Shown: piece after piece, positions 16,873 through 25,542 of the stretch
Position numbering within the stretch: the first letter of the stretch is position 1
How the letters are laid out: every line of letters starts with the position of its first letter
Assembly: GCA_947500055.1 (NCBI GenBank)
Contig: CANMQO010000001.1
Coordinates: 124,001 to 188,000, forward strand
Source of the DNA: an uncultured Paracoccaceae bacterium
GTDB taxonomy: Bacteria > Pseudomonadota > Alphaproteobacteria > Rhodobacterales > Rhodobacteraceae
Length of the DNA stretch: 64,000 bases
Reading direction: 5' to 3'
The notes under the pieces: generated by a model
What the model was told of the DNA's origin: nothing
What the model saw: only the letters and a program-made list of their open reading frames with translations
Database searches by the model: none
Position numbers and translations under genes: made by a program

Positions 16873-17297
16873 CAGATTATCCCCCAAACATGCTTGAACA
16901 AGACCACGGTCAGCCCACCCGCGCCGATATAGAACGCAGTTGCCACGATCCCGCGGAGCGACAATCGCGAAATACCGCAAACCCCGTGCCCGGACGTGCA
17001 GCCATTGGCCAGCCGTGTGCCGATGCCGACGAGCAACCCGGCAAAGGCGATGATCATCCAGTTGTCTGTCAGATGCGTTTCCCAGCCATTGCCGAAAGCG
17101 ACCATGACCGCTGGCACAATCAGCAGACCAGCGATGAGTGCTGCCCGCTCTGTCCAGTCGTGCCGCCCTGATCCGTCGACCAGTCCGCCGATGATCCCCG
17201 ACGCCCCCATGATACGACCGTTGAACAGCAAAAGGATGGCCGCCGCTGTCCCGATGATGCCACCTCCGATGAGCCCAAGTAACCAATCACTTTGCAT
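16872..17297 (-). CDS. YeeE/YedE family half-transporter, first half
   Basis: A 141-residue membrane protein with four hydrophobic segments and the signature RLANGCTSGHGVCGISRLS, the two-cysteine loop of the first half of YeeE/YedE transporters. These move thiosulfate or other reduced sulfur across the inner membrane. The ATG at 17297 is preferred over an upstream in-frame start at 17372 because GAGGG precedes it closely and conserved sequence begins there. It is the first gene of the sulfur operon, read away from the ArsR-type repressor. Confidence 0.88.
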   Translation of the reverse strand: MQSDWLLGLIGGGIIGTAAAILLLFNGRIMGASGIIGGLVDGSGRHDWTERAALIAGLLIVPAVMVAFGNGWETHLTDNWMIIAFAGLLVGIGTRLANGCTSGHGVCGISRLSLRGIVATAFYIGAGGLTVVLFKHVWGII

Positions 17298-17375
17298 ATT
17301 TTCCCTCAGAACTGCCGTTGCTGGTTGTGTTATTTCCGAATCCGCTTTGGTATGAGTTAGGAGTAATTTCAATAT

Positions 17376-17391
17376 ATTTCAATATTGGAAT
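17376..17391. promoter_or_regulatory. Candidate ArsR/BigR-type operator palindrome
   Basis: ATTTCAATATTGGAAT is a 16-nt near-perfect palindrome (two mismatched positions) in the 122-nt gap between the sulfur operon and the divergent ArsR gene. AT-rich palindromes of this kind are the usual sites of BigR/SqrR-like repressors. A second TTTCAATAT half-site overlaps it upstream at about 17367. Both genes could be controlled from here. Confidence 0.5.
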
Positions 17392-17419
17392 GTAATTTGT
17401 GAGTTAATAGGAGGGCGCC

Positions 17420-17737
17420 GTGTCTGCACCAGCTGAAATTGAAAAAGATGCCATGGATGCGGCTGCCGAAGAGGCTGCGGACGTTCTCAAGGCGCTTGCC
17501 AATCCGGGACGCCTGCGCATCTTATGCGCCTTGGTTCCGGGGGAAATGTCCGTCGGAGAGTTGGAAAGGGCGATTGGTGCCAGCCAATCCTATGTCTCCG
17601 GGCAGCTGCTGCGCCTGCGCCAAGAGGGCCTGGTCACCTGTGAGCGCGACGGGCGCAGCATGCATTACAGCCTGTCAGACCCGCGCATCCGACCGATTCT
17701 GGAGCGGATTTACGAGGTGTTCTGCCCCGAAACGTAA
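17420..17737 (+). CDS. ArsR-family repressor, probably SqrR/BigR-like persulfide sensor
   Basis: A 105-residue winged-helix ArsR protein. The helix-turn-helix covers about residues 43-75 (MSVGELERAIGASQSYVSGQLLRLRQEG). Cysteines occur at 36 (RILCAL), 74 (VTCERDG) and 102 (FCPET). The pair C36/C102 matches the spacing of the two redox cysteines of BigR and SqrR, which form a tetrasulfide and release DNA. Divergent placement from the YeeE/YedE-DUF442 operon supports that role. RBS AGGAGG lies near 17409. Its 3' end overlaps the acyl-CoA dehydrogenase gene by 28 nt. Confidence 0.85.
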   Translation: MSAPAEIEKDAMDAAAEEAADVLKALANPGRLRILCALVPGEMSVGELERAIGASQSYVSGQLLRLRQEGLVTCERDGRSMHYSLSDPRIRPILERIYEVFCPET

Positions 17738-18939
17738 GGCGCCAGTTCTTTCCGGGCGACCTGTCTGCGATGTACGGCGTCTGGTCCATCTGCCAGTCTA
17801 AGCGTGCGTAGATGCGTCCACTGTCGGGCAAGCGGCGTGTCCTGGGAGACGCCAGCGGCCCCATGCATCTGGATCGCCATGTCAGTGACTTTCAGTGCGA
17901 CCTGTGGCGCCACGACCTTGATCTTGCTGATCCACGGCGCCGCGGCTTTTTTGTCCCCCTGATCCATCATCCAGGCCGCCTTCAGGCAAAGCAGGCGCGC
18001 CTGTTCGATATCCATCCGCGCCTCGGCGATCAGGTCGAAGTTTTCGCCGAGCTGGGCCAGTGGTTTTCCAAAGGCTTGTCGCGCCACGGATCGTTCACAC
18101 ATGGCGGCCAATGCCGTTTCGGCCTGACCAATCGCGCGCATGCAATGGTGAATCCGACCCGGACCAAGCCGCCCTTGGGCAATTTCAAATCCGGCTCCTT
18201 CGCGCACCAGCAGATTTTCCGTTGGAACAAGGACGTTTTCGAAGCGGAAATGCATATGCCCGTGGGGTGCATCGTCGTGGCCGTAAACCTCCATCGCGCG
18301 CAGCTTGGTGATGCCGGGCGTATCGGCGGGCACGACGATCATGGAATGTTGCTGGTGTTTTGGTCTGTCATGGCCAGTGCGGACCATCACGATGTAAACT
18401 GCACAGCGCGGGTCGCCTGCGCCGGTGGCCCACCACTTTTCCCCGTTCAGCACATAGTGATCACCATCCCGTTCGCATCGCATGGCGATATTTGTGGCGT
18501 CGGAACTGGCGACATCAGGTTCCGTCATCAGATAGGCTGATCGGATTGTCCCATCCATCAGCGGTTTCAGCCATTGTTCCTGCATCGCGGCGGTGCCGTA
18601 GCGGGCGAAGACCTCCATATTGCCGGTGTCGGGGGCGTTGCAGTTGAAAACCTCGGCCCCGAGGTGGCATTTGCCCATCTCTTCGGCCAGATAGGCGTAT
18701 TCGACGGTGTTGAGTCGCGGACCGTCCCGGAATGTATCCCAGAAGTTCCACAACCCGCGATCCTTGGCCTTTTGTTTGAGCCCTTCAAGGATCTCCGTCT
18801 GGCGCTTTGTGTAAGTCCAACGGTCGCCGATGCTGACCTCTGCCAGAAATGCGGCGTCCAGCGGGGCGATTTCGTCTTGGATCATTGCCTTGACGGCCGC
18901 CAATACCGGTTTCAGTGGCTCGGTTTGCCCCAGATCCAT
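17710..18939 (-). CDS. Acyl-CoA dehydrogenase, ACAD10/11 (LvaC) type
   Basis: A 409-residue FAD-dependent enzyme. It is strikingly like the dehydrogenase part of ACAD11, with the blocks MTEPDVASSDATNI, the GEKWWATGAGDPRC segment, QGRLGPGRIHHCMR, GAAGVSQDTPLA and the C-terminal LRLADGPDAVH. In Pseudomonas putida the LvaC homologue works with the kinase LvaA to remove the hydroxyl of 4-hydroxyacyl-CoAs, and ACAD10/11 do this in one chain. The phosphotransferase encoded divergently next door supplies the missing kinase half. Confidence 0.92.
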   Translation of the reverse strand: MDLGQTEPLKPVLAAVKAMIQDEIAPLDAAFLAEVSIGDRWTYTKRQTEILEGLKQKAKDRGLWNFWDTFRDGPRLNTVEYAYLAEEMGKCHLGAEVFNCNAPDTGNMEVFARYGTAAMQEQWLKPLMDGTIRSAYLMTEPDVASSDATNIAMRCERDGDHYVLNGEKWWATGAGDPRCAVYIVMVRTGHDRPKHQQHSMIVVPADTPGITKLRAMEVYGHDDAPHGHMHFRFENVLVPTENLLVREGAGFEIAQGRLGPGRIHHCMRAIGQAETALAAMCERSVARQAFGKPLAQLGENFDLIAEARMDIEQARLLCLKAAWMMDQGDKKAAAPWISKIKVVAPQVALKVTDMAIQMHGAAGVSQDTPLARQWTHLRTLRLADGPDAVHRRQVARKELAPYVSGQNTS

Positions 18940-19037
18940 TGGTCTGCTCCCTTATCAGTTGTCGGTATCGTGCATTGGCCCGCTGTTAAGTCAATCGAAG
19001 GGTTGCGGAAACTGCGCGGGTCAGCCCAAATGAGCAT

Positions 19038-20081
19038 ATGGAAGAAGCAGCAATCGGTCTGGGTATCTCGCATGCGGCGCTGGGCGCCTATCTGGAGGAT
19101 GCCATTGACGGGTTCTCTGGCTTGGGGGCCGTGACGAAATTTGGCACCGGTCAGTCAAACCCGACCTACAGGCTGGAGGCGGCAAGCGGCACCTATGTGT
19201 TGCGTAGCAAACCATCGGGCAAACTGTTGCCGTCGGCCCATGCAGTTGATCGCGAGTTTCGTGTAATGCAGGCCTTGGCGCAGACCGATGTTCCCGTGCC
19301 TGCTATGCTGCATCTTGCCGGTGATGACATATCGCCAAGCGGTCGCGCGTTTTTTGTGATGCGATATCTGAGCGGTCGGATCTTTTGGGACCCAGCCCTG
19401 CCAGAGGTTGATCAGCCGGTGCGAACCGGCATCTACGATGCAATGAACGCGACCCTTGCTGCGCTGCATGATGTGGATGTGGGTGCGGTTGGCCTTGCCG
19501 ATTTTGGCAAGCCCGGCAATTACTTTGCCCGCCAGTTGGATCGCTGGAGCAAGCAATATCTGGCCTCGACCGAAACACCTGATCCGTTGATGACGGGGAT
19601 CATGGATTGGCTGGCTGAGCGGATGCCGGCAGATGACGGGCAAGTGGCCCTTGTTCATGGCGACTGGCGGTTGGATAACATCATGTTCAAGTCCGAAGGC
19701 TCTGAAATAGCTGGGGTGTTGGATTGGGAGTTGTCGACGCTTGGTCATCCGATGGCCGATTTGGCCTATCAATGCATGCAATGGCGTTTGCCCAATCAGG
19801 GGGATATGCGCGGGTTGGCTGGCGTTGACCGTGACGGTTTGGGTATCCCGTCGGAGGCGGATTATGTGGCCGCCTATGCAAGGCGGCGCAATCTGGATCG
19901 GCTGGATGACTGGCCGTTCTATCTGGCCTTTGCGTTTTTTCGGCTGGCGTCCATTCTGGCCGGTGTTGCCGCACGCGCAGCCGCGGGCAATGCGTCAAAC
20001 CCGGAGATGGCGCGCAAATATGGCGCGGCAGTTCCGGTATTGGCGGCGATGGCAGCAGGTGTGATCCGCGAAGGCCCCTAG
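19038..20081 (+). CDS. Phosphotransferase (APH family), ACAD10/11-kinase (LvaA) type
   Basis: A 347-residue aminoglycoside-phosphotransferase-fold kinase. The nucleotide-binding FGTGQSNPTYRL lies near residue 35, the catalytic loop is VHGDWRLDNIMF and the metal-binding loop is GVLDWELSTLGHPMADLAY. The FVMRYLSGRIFWDP segment is typical of the ACAD10/11-associated branch rather than of antibiotic kinases. It probably phosphorylates a 4-hydroxyacyl-CoA handled by the divergent dehydrogenase, 98 nt away. Its 3' end overlaps the next gene on the other strand by 4 nt. Confidence 0.9.
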   Translation: MEEAAIGLGISHAALGAYLEDAIDGFSGLGAVTKFGTGQSNPTYRLEAASGTYVLRSKPSGKLLPSAHAVDREFRVMQALAQTDVPVPAMLHLAGDDISPSGRAFFVMRYLSGRIFWDPALPEVDQPVRTGIYDAMNATLAALHDVDVGAVGLADFGKPGNYFARQLDRWSKQYLASTETPDPLMTGIMDWLAERMPADDGQVALVHGDWRLDNIMFKSEGSEIAGVLDWELSTLGHPMADLAYQCMQWRLPNQGDMRGLAGVDRDGLGIPSEADYVAAYARRRNLDRLDDWPFYLAFAFFRLASILAGVAARAAAGNASNPEMARKYGAAVPVLAAMAAGVIREGP

Positions 20082-20293
20082 CTGAGCCAAACACCGATGA
20101 TGACGGCCATCAGCCCGATCATGGAAATAAACAATGCACCCAGATTGATCGGAAGGATCATGCCGACGCGTGCGCGGAGTTCTTCATCGCTGAGATTCGC
20201 CTTTTTTGCCCGGCTGACGGCAACGATACTGTAGACAATTCCGGCCAGCCCCATTAGCGACAGCGCTGCTCCGCCCCAGACGACAAACTCCAT
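20078..20293 (-). CDS. Small two-helix membrane protein, unknown
   Basis: A 71-residue protein with two hydrophobic helices (about residues 5-26 and 46-69) joined by a basic/acidic cytosolic loop ([17 protein letters not shown]). This resembles conserved small membrane proteins of roseobacters without a known role. It is read convergently with the phosphotransferase gene and divergently from the DUF2312 gene. Confidence 0.75.
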   Translation of the reverse strand: MEFVVWGGAALSLMGLAGIVYSIVAVSRAKKANLSDEELRARVGMILPINLGALFISMIGLMAVIIGVWLS

Positions 20294-20407
20294 TTTTTGC
20301 TCCTCCCGGCCCTTTGCGTTGCGTTATCCCGCGCGCGACCCTGGTGCAAGGGTTGCAGGCGCATTGCGACGCAGATAGGGAGAGGGACGCCTGCGAGGAG
20401 AGCATTG

Positions 20408-20665
20408 ATGAACGATTCCGTGACTGACACAACTACCACTGTTGCCGCGCAGGAATTGCGCCAATTTGTTGAGCGTATTGAACGGCTTGAGGCAGAAAAG
20501 AAAGATATCGCAGACGCCCAGAAAGAGGTGATGGCAGAGGCCAAGGGCCGTGGTTACGACACCAAGGTTCTGCGTAAGGTCGTTGCGATCCGCAAGCGCG
20601 ATGCAAACGATCTGGCCGAAGAAGAAGCCGTGCTGGATATGTATAAGGCCGCGCTTGGCATGTGA
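20408..20665 (+). CDS. DUF2312 (GapR-like) nucleoid-associated protein
   Basis: An 85-residue protein of the DUF2312 family. The long helix [35 protein letters not shown] forms the coiled coil and is followed by [14 protein letters not shown], the basic DNA-contacting part. The Caulobacter member GapR clamps overtwisted AT-rich DNA ahead of replication and transcription forks. The ATG at 20408 is chosen because conserved sequence starts shortly after; the reading frame is open further upstream without family similarity. Confidence 0.92.
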   Translation: MNDSVTDTTTTVAAQELRQFVERIERLEAEKKDIADAQKEVMAEAKGRGYDTKVLRKVVAIRKRDANDLAEEEAVLDMYKAALGM

Positions 20666-20667
20666 GT

Positions 20668-21549
20668 TTATGTGAAGGGGAGCAGCAGCCGCACCCCTTC
20701 CATCTGGCCGATGTATTCAACATCGTCATCGTACATTTCAGTCATTTGTGCGATCATATCCGGGTCGAGCTCACGCAGGTTGATTTCATCCTCGATCTCG
20801 TCCTGCAGCGCGTAGGCTTCCCAGATTTCGGCGATGATTTCGTGCCGCTGCGTGTTTGAGCTTGGCGGGTCTGCTTCCAGCCGTTTGTTCAGCAGCGCCA
20901 TGCCGTCTTTCGAGATGATCGAGGACAGCATATCCAGCCCGCCTGCGATGCCGGTGAATGGATCAACACCTGTGATTTCGCGGATCAGCTGTTCCCATAG
21001 AAGGGGGCTGTCTTCGTGGCACCAGACGGTAAGCGGAATGTCAGGCACCGCCATTTTCAACCGGCGCATCACGTCGGACCACTTAATCTCATGAGGTTGC
21101 ATCATCCCCATATATTCACCGATTGACGTAGCGCTTGACCTTTCAAAAGTCTCTTGCAGGAAGGTCGTCGGATTGCGGATCGCCAGAAAAAGGCTGATGT
21201 CATCGCCATTGAACAGTTTTGAGAGCGCGCGCGTTTTTGTGTCGATCTGACTATATAACAGCCCGTGGTCGAAAATCCGGTTGGGCACACAGATGAAGTT
21301 GTCATTGCTCAAGACAACCCGATCAATATCGTCATTCTCGACGATCGTATCCAGCAGAACATCACGTGCATCCGGTGCAGGGCTGGCGCCATCAAGTGCG
21401 CCAATCGTCTCGCGGATAAGGCTGCGGTAACGGCCGGGGCCGGGCACGGCGATCCCTTCGGTGAGCAGGCTGTTTGCGTTCTTGAGGATGGATTTCAGAA
21501 GCCGGTCGCTCTCTGTGCAGTTTGCGCCGATATGAAATGCAATCTGCAT
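20668..21549 (-). CDS. Conserved hypothetical protein (sulfotransferase-like?)
   Basis: A 293-residue soluble protein beginning MQIAFHIGANCTESDRLLKSILKN, with LFLAIRNPTTFLQETFER in the middle. This pattern recalls the nucleotide-sulfate-binding start and the R-x-P region of P-loop sulfotransferase-like proteins, but a clear P-loop is missing. The C-terminal third is very acidic (DEIEDEINLRELDPDMIAQMTEMYDDD). I cannot assign a function. It lies between the DUF2312 gene and the divergent iron permease. Confidence 0.6.
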   Translation of the reverse strand: MQIAFHIGANCTESDRLLKSILKNANSLLTEGIAVPGPGRYRSLIRETIGALDGASPAPDARDVLLDTIVENDDIDRVVLSNDNFICVPNRIFDHGLLYSQIDTKTRALSKLFNGDDISLFLAIRNPTTFLQETFERSSATSIGEYMGMMQPHEIKWSDVMRRLKMAVPDIPLTVWCHEDSPLLWEQLIREITGVDPFTGIAGGLDMLSSIISKDGMALLNKRLEADPPSSNTQRHEIIAEIWEAYALQDEIEDEINLRELDPDMIAQMTEMYDDDVEYIGQMEGVRLLLPFT

Positions 21550-21634
21550 GGAGAACTAGCCCTGGTTGCCTGCGTCATTGCATCATAGTTGGATTTCTGG
21601 ACAGTTAAACTGGTTTCAGATATCGGGGCGTGAG

Positions 21635-23290
21635 ATGTCCGAGCAAACTAGTCAGATATACACGTCGCGCCCCAAACGCAGCCGGTTTGATCCGTGGTCA
21701 ACCGGTGCGCTGGCGATTGCATGTCTGGTCCTTGTGCCAATTGTCGCCGTAATCTGGTTTGCACTCACCCCGACCGAGAATATCTGGCCGCATCTGATGC
21801 GGACGACGTTGCCGCGCTACTTCAACAACACTGTTATTTTGATGCTGTCCGTTGGCTTTTTGACGGCGGCGGTCGGCACAGGCGCGGCCTGGCTTGTGGT
21901 GATGTACCGCTTTCCGGGACGGTCGGTTTTGCAATGGGCCTTGCTGATGCCTTTGGCCGTTCCGGCCTATGTCGGCGCTTATGCCTTGGTGGATTTTCTG
22001 GAATACGCGGGGCCGGTTCAAACGGGCCTGCGCGAGATGATGGGCTGGCAAACATCACGCGATTACTGGTTTCCTGCGATCCGGACCCGCGAGGCCGCAA
22101 TCGTGGTGATGAGCGCCGCCCTTTATCCATATGTCTATATTCTGGCCCGCGCGGCCTTTCGTGAACAATCGGGTGCCGCCTATGAGGTGGCCCGTGCGCT
22201 GGGTGCCGGGCCATTCGCCCGCTTTTGGCGCGTCGGTTTGCCGCTGGCCCGCCCGGCCATTGCTGCGGGGGTTGCCGTGGTGATGATGGAGACGGTCAAT
22301 GACTTTGGCACGGTTGACTATTTTGCAGTGCAGACGCTGACGACCGGGATCTTCTCGGTCTGGTTGCAGGGCGGAAATCTGGGTGGGGCGTCGCAACTGG
22401 CGACCTGTGTTCTGGGGTTGATCGTGATTCTGGTCACGCTGGAAAAACTGAGCCGCCGCAAAAGCCGGTTCTTTGGCTCGGCCCGTGGCCAGCGTCCGGT
22501 TGTTCCCAAGCTGTTACCCGCCGGTTGGGGCTATGTTGCGATGCTGTGTTGTGCGCTGCCTGTCCTGGCAGGGTTCGTGCTGCCGGTCGGCGTATTGCTG
22601 ACCCATGCGTTTGACGCGGCCGAATGGTCGGCGCGAGGTCTGCACAAGGCGATCTGGCATACTGTTACCGTTGGTGGGATTGCCGCGTTTCTGACAGTGC
22701 TTGGTGGTCTGTTCATGGTTTACGGCGTGCGCCTGTCCCGACGGAGATTGCCGCGATTGTTGATGCCGGTCACGGCCATCGGCTACGCGGTTCCGGGGGC
22801 TGTTCTTGGGCTGGGTATTCTGGTGCCGCTTGCCGCATTCGACAACTTCATTGCCGACAGCATTGTGTGGGCAGGTTTTGACGATCCCGGCCTGTTGCTG
22901 ACGGGAAGCGCAGTGGCGCTGACATTGGCCTATGTTGTAAGGTTTTTTGCGATCTCCCAGGGAACGGCGGATGCCGCATTGGGCCGCGTTCCGCCAAGTT
23001 TGCCGATGGCGGCAAGGTCGCTGGGGCGCACGGCGGGCGGCACATTGCGGGCTGTTCATTTGCCGCTGGTGCGCGCATCGGTGGGATCGGCCCTTTTGCT
23101 GGTGTTTGTTGATTGCGTGAAGGAATTGCCTGCAACGCTTTTGCTGCGCCCCTTCAACTATGAAACACTGGCTACGCGGGTACATGCAAAAGCATCGCTT
23201 GAGAACATCGCCGAGGCCGCCCCGGCTGCCATTGCGATTGTGCTGGTTGGGCTGTGCGCTGTGACATTGCTGGCCCGGACCAGCCGATAG
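21635..23290 (+). CDS. Fused two-domain iron(III)-type ABC permease (FbpB/AfuB type)
   Basis: A 551-residue permease made of two transmembrane domains, about 12 helices in all. Each half has an EAA loop: YEVARALGAGPFARFWRVGLPLARPAI near residue 200 and AARSLGRTAGGTLRAVHLPLVRASV near residue 470. This is the architecture of Fe(III) importers such as FbpB and SfuB. No binding protein or ATPase gene adjoins it; both must be encoded elsewhere. The ATG at 21635 is favoured, though its ribosome site is weak. Confidence 0.87.
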   Translation: MSEQTSQIYTSRPKRSRFDPWSTGALAIACLVLVPIVAVIWFALTPTENIWPHLMRTTLPRYFNNTVILMLSVGFLTAAVGTGAAWLVVMYRFPGRSVLQWALLMPLAVPAYVGAYALVDFLEYAGPVQTGLREMMGWQTSRDYWFPAIRTREAAIVVMSAALYPYVYILARAAFREQSGAAYEVARALGAGPFARFWRVGLPLARPAIAAGVAVVMMETVNDFGTVDYFAVQTLTTGIFSVWLQGGNLGGASQLATCVLGLIVILVTLEKLSRRKSRFFGSARGQRPVVPKLLPAGWGYVAMLCCALPVLAGFVLPVGVLLTHAFDAAEWSARGLHKAIWHTVTVGGIAAFLTVLGGLFMVYGVRLSRRRLPRLLMPVTAIGYAVPGAVLGLGILVPLAAFDNFIADSIVWAGFDDPGLLLTGSAVALTLAYVVRFFAISQGTADAALGRVPPSLPMAARSLGRTAGGTLRAVHLPLVRASVGSALLLVFVDCVKELPATLLLRPFNYETLATRVHAKASLENIAEAAPAAIAIVLVGLCAVTLLARTSR

Positions 23291-23371
23291 ATATATCACC
23301 GTTTCAGGGCGGACTTGTGCCTTTGTCCGGCTCTGCCTAACCTTTGGCGTTAAAGGGCAGGCAGAACACCA

Positions 23372-24325
23372 GTGATCCGGACAATTTTCAAGACGATGGG
23401 ACGCAGATATATGGACGTGACCATGAGGTCCGGCCCAGATTATCAGGTCCGGATTGTCGAGCGCCCGGGCCGCTGGATGGCGGCCGACGCATTGGCGGGA
23501 TTGTCACAGGACTTACGCCAAATTGCGGGACGCACGCTGCTGCATGGCAATCTGACATATGGTGTTTTTTCCGGAGATCCGGAGGATTTGAAAGATGTCA
23601 TCATCACATTGGTGCGTCGCCGTGACGGGGCACCGATTGCTTTTAATGCGCTGGTGGTGATGAATATCGACACTGCACCACGACCGGTGGATGTGCTGCA
23701 TCTTGGCCTTGTCATGGTTGATCCTGATGAGCGATCAAAGAACCTGTCTTGGGTATTATACGGGCTGACCTGTTTTCTGATCTTCTTTCGCCGACAGTTC
23801 CGCCCTGTCTGGGTTTCCAATGTGACCCAGGTGCCTGCGGTTGTGGGCATGGTGTCGCAAATGTTTTCCGAGGTCTGGCCCAATCCGCAAGGCGGGCGGC
23901 GCAGCCTGAATCACGTACTCCTTGCCCGCCTGATCATGGCACAACATCGCGGCGTGTTCGGGGTGGGCGAGGATGCGGGCTTTGATGAAGATCGTTTTGT
24001 CATCACGGATGCATATACCGGCGGTTCGGATGGTTTGAAAAAGACCTGGGATGCGGCACCGAAGCATCGGGAGGATATATTTAATCGGTTCTGCGCGGAA
24101 CAACTGGATTATGGGCGCGGCGATGATGTGATCCAACTGGGCAAGATGGATATGGCCGCCATGCGCGATTACCTGGCCCGCGATGTGCCGAAATCGGCGG
24201 TGATCGGCTTGCTGTTGACTGCAGGATTTGTGGCGTTGCGCCGTATCATTCTACCCGTTGCCCATTGGTCCGATAGCGGCACGGAATGGTCGATCCTGCG
24301 CTCAGCAAAAGTCGACCGGAAATGA
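23372..24325 (+). CDS. Conserved hypothetical protein (possible acetyltransferase fold)
   Basis: A 317-residue soluble protein starting at GTG 23372 (an in-frame ATG lies at 23396). The stretch GAPIAFNALVVMNIDTAPRPVDVLHLGLVMVDPDERSKNLSWVLYG reads like the beta strands and acyl-CoA pocket of an N-acyltransferase, but the pyrophosphate-binding motif is not clear. Near the C-terminus is a short hydrophobic stretch (SAVIGLLLTAGFVALRRIILPVA). It overlaps the next gene as ATGA, so both are probably made together. Function unknown. Confidence 0.6.
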   Translation: MIRTIFKTMGRRYMDVTMRSGPDYQVRIVERPGRWMAADALAGLSQDLRQIAGRTLLHGNLTYGVFSGDPEDLKDVIITLVRRRDGAPIAFNALVVMNIDTAPRPVDVLHLGLVMVDPDERSKNLSWVLYGLTCFLIFFRRQFRPVWVSNVTQVPAVVGMVSQMFSEVWPNPQGGRRSLNHVLLARLIMAQHRGVFGVGEDAGFDEDRFVITDAYTGGSDGLKKTWDAAPKHREDIFNRFCAEQLDYGRGDDVIQLGKMDMAAMRDYLARDVPKSAVIGLLLTAGFVALRRIILPVAHWSDSGTEWSILRSAKVDRK

Positions 24326-25542
24326 TTGCTGCCGCCAGTATCCTGATTTCGGCCTTTCTGTCATCGGCGGCGCTGCTTGGATTGCTCACATTGCGTTGGG
24401 TTCTGATCCGGCAAGGCGATCACGATCCGATCAACCGCCGTTTCCTTTTCGGTGTGCGGGTGATGCTGCTGCTGTTTGCGGGGCGGTTATTGATGATCCT
24501 CACAGGTATTGCCGCCTTCCGGATATTGGTTTTGCTGGCTGCGGCGTTCATCCCGTTGGCGGTTTTGCTGCTAACCGAAGGCCTGTTGCGCCGCCATGCG
24601 CCCCAATGGATCAAAGCACTGATCGCAGGAGGAACGATACTGTTCGCGATCTCAGCCTTTTGGTACTCCGACACTATTGATCCCGCGCGGTTATTTGGGT
24701 TACTCGCCTTTCAGATCACCGGCTTCTGCTTGGCAGGCTGGCTGATCCTGAGACGCGACAACGGCACGCTTTCGCTGCGAGAGAACATCATGGTGAGCCG
24801 GCTGGCCTTGTCACTGCTGTTGTTCGTCCCCTTAGCCGCCGGTGACTTTCTCGCTGACTATTTTGGTTTGCCGGTGCAGTTTTCGCCGCTTGGTGTATTG
24901 GTCTTATGTTGGTTGGCCATTGGGCTGGCACGGTCGCAGATCGGCCATGGCGAAACCCTGTTGATCTTTTTTGTCATGATCGCGGCGTCGGCACTCTCAG
25001 GTGGTTTGATTGCGCTGGTGGTGGGCGTTGGCGTCATTGATATGCTGATGATCATCGCCCTGATCTTTGCCGTGATGCTGTTGGTTGCGATTCTTCAGGA
25101 TGCCCGCAGCCTGCAATCGGAAGAGCGTAGCTTTGGCCTGCTGTACCATATGGCGACCGCGCGGACCAAAGACCCGATTGCGTTCTTGCGCGATCTGCGT
25201 GCCCATCCGTTGGTTGACGGTGCGGTTGTCGTAAACGAAGAGAACCTGCGCGAGCTGGAGCCAGATACCCTGAGAACGATATTTCAGGCCGCGCCGGTGT
25301 TGCGGCGGGCGGCCCCCCCGACGCTAGGCCCGGCTGCGGATGATCATATTGCCCATCTTTTTAACCACTACAGCGCCACACATATTATTCTGGCTTGCCC
25401 GGAGCCGCGCGTGCTGATCGCGCTTTCCATGCCATCGCTTGGATTGTCGCCGCAAGCCGAGCTGGAACTTGAAGTGGTGCAGCGCATGGCGGCATTGATC
25501 GCAAATCAGCAGGTCGACAGAAAAGGAACGCTGAATGGTTGA
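24322..25542 (+). CDS. Polytopic membrane protein with C-terminal soluble domain, unknown
   Basis: A 406-residue protein. Residues 1 to about 265 hold seven or eight hydrophobic helices. The last about 140 residues are soluble (LLYHMATARTKDPIAFLRDLRAHPLVDGAVVVNEENL to the end) and may be a small GAF-like sensor domain. The layout recalls the sensing half of membrane histidine kinases such as PrsK, but no kinase part follows. The ATG at 24322 overlaps the preceding stop; the gene itself overlaps the glycerate kinase start by 8 nt. Confidence 0.6.
   Translation: MIAAASILISAFLSSAALLGLLTLRWVLIRQGDHDPINRRFLFGVRVMLLLFAGRLLMILTGIAAFRILVLLAAAFIPLAVLLLTEGLLRRHAPQWIKALIAGGTILFAISAFWYSDTIDPARLFGLLAFQITGFCLAGWLILRRDNGTLSLRENIMVSRLALSLLLFVPLAAGDFLADYFGLPVQFSPLGVLVLCWLAIGLARSQIGHGETLLIFFVMIAASALSGGLIALVVGVGVIDMLMIIALIFAVMLLVAILQDARSLQSEERSFGLLYHMATARTKDPIAFLRDLRAHPLVDGAVVVNEENLRELEPDTLRTIFQAAPVLRRAAPPTLGPAADDHIAHLFNHYSATHIILACPEPRVLIALSMPSLGLSPQAELELEVVQRMAALIANQQVDRKGTLNG

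Noticed and set aside
22514..23299. Open frame antisense to the iron permease
   Set aside because: Composition is rich in Arg, Gln and His, as expected from reversed hydrophobic codons; no supporting signals.
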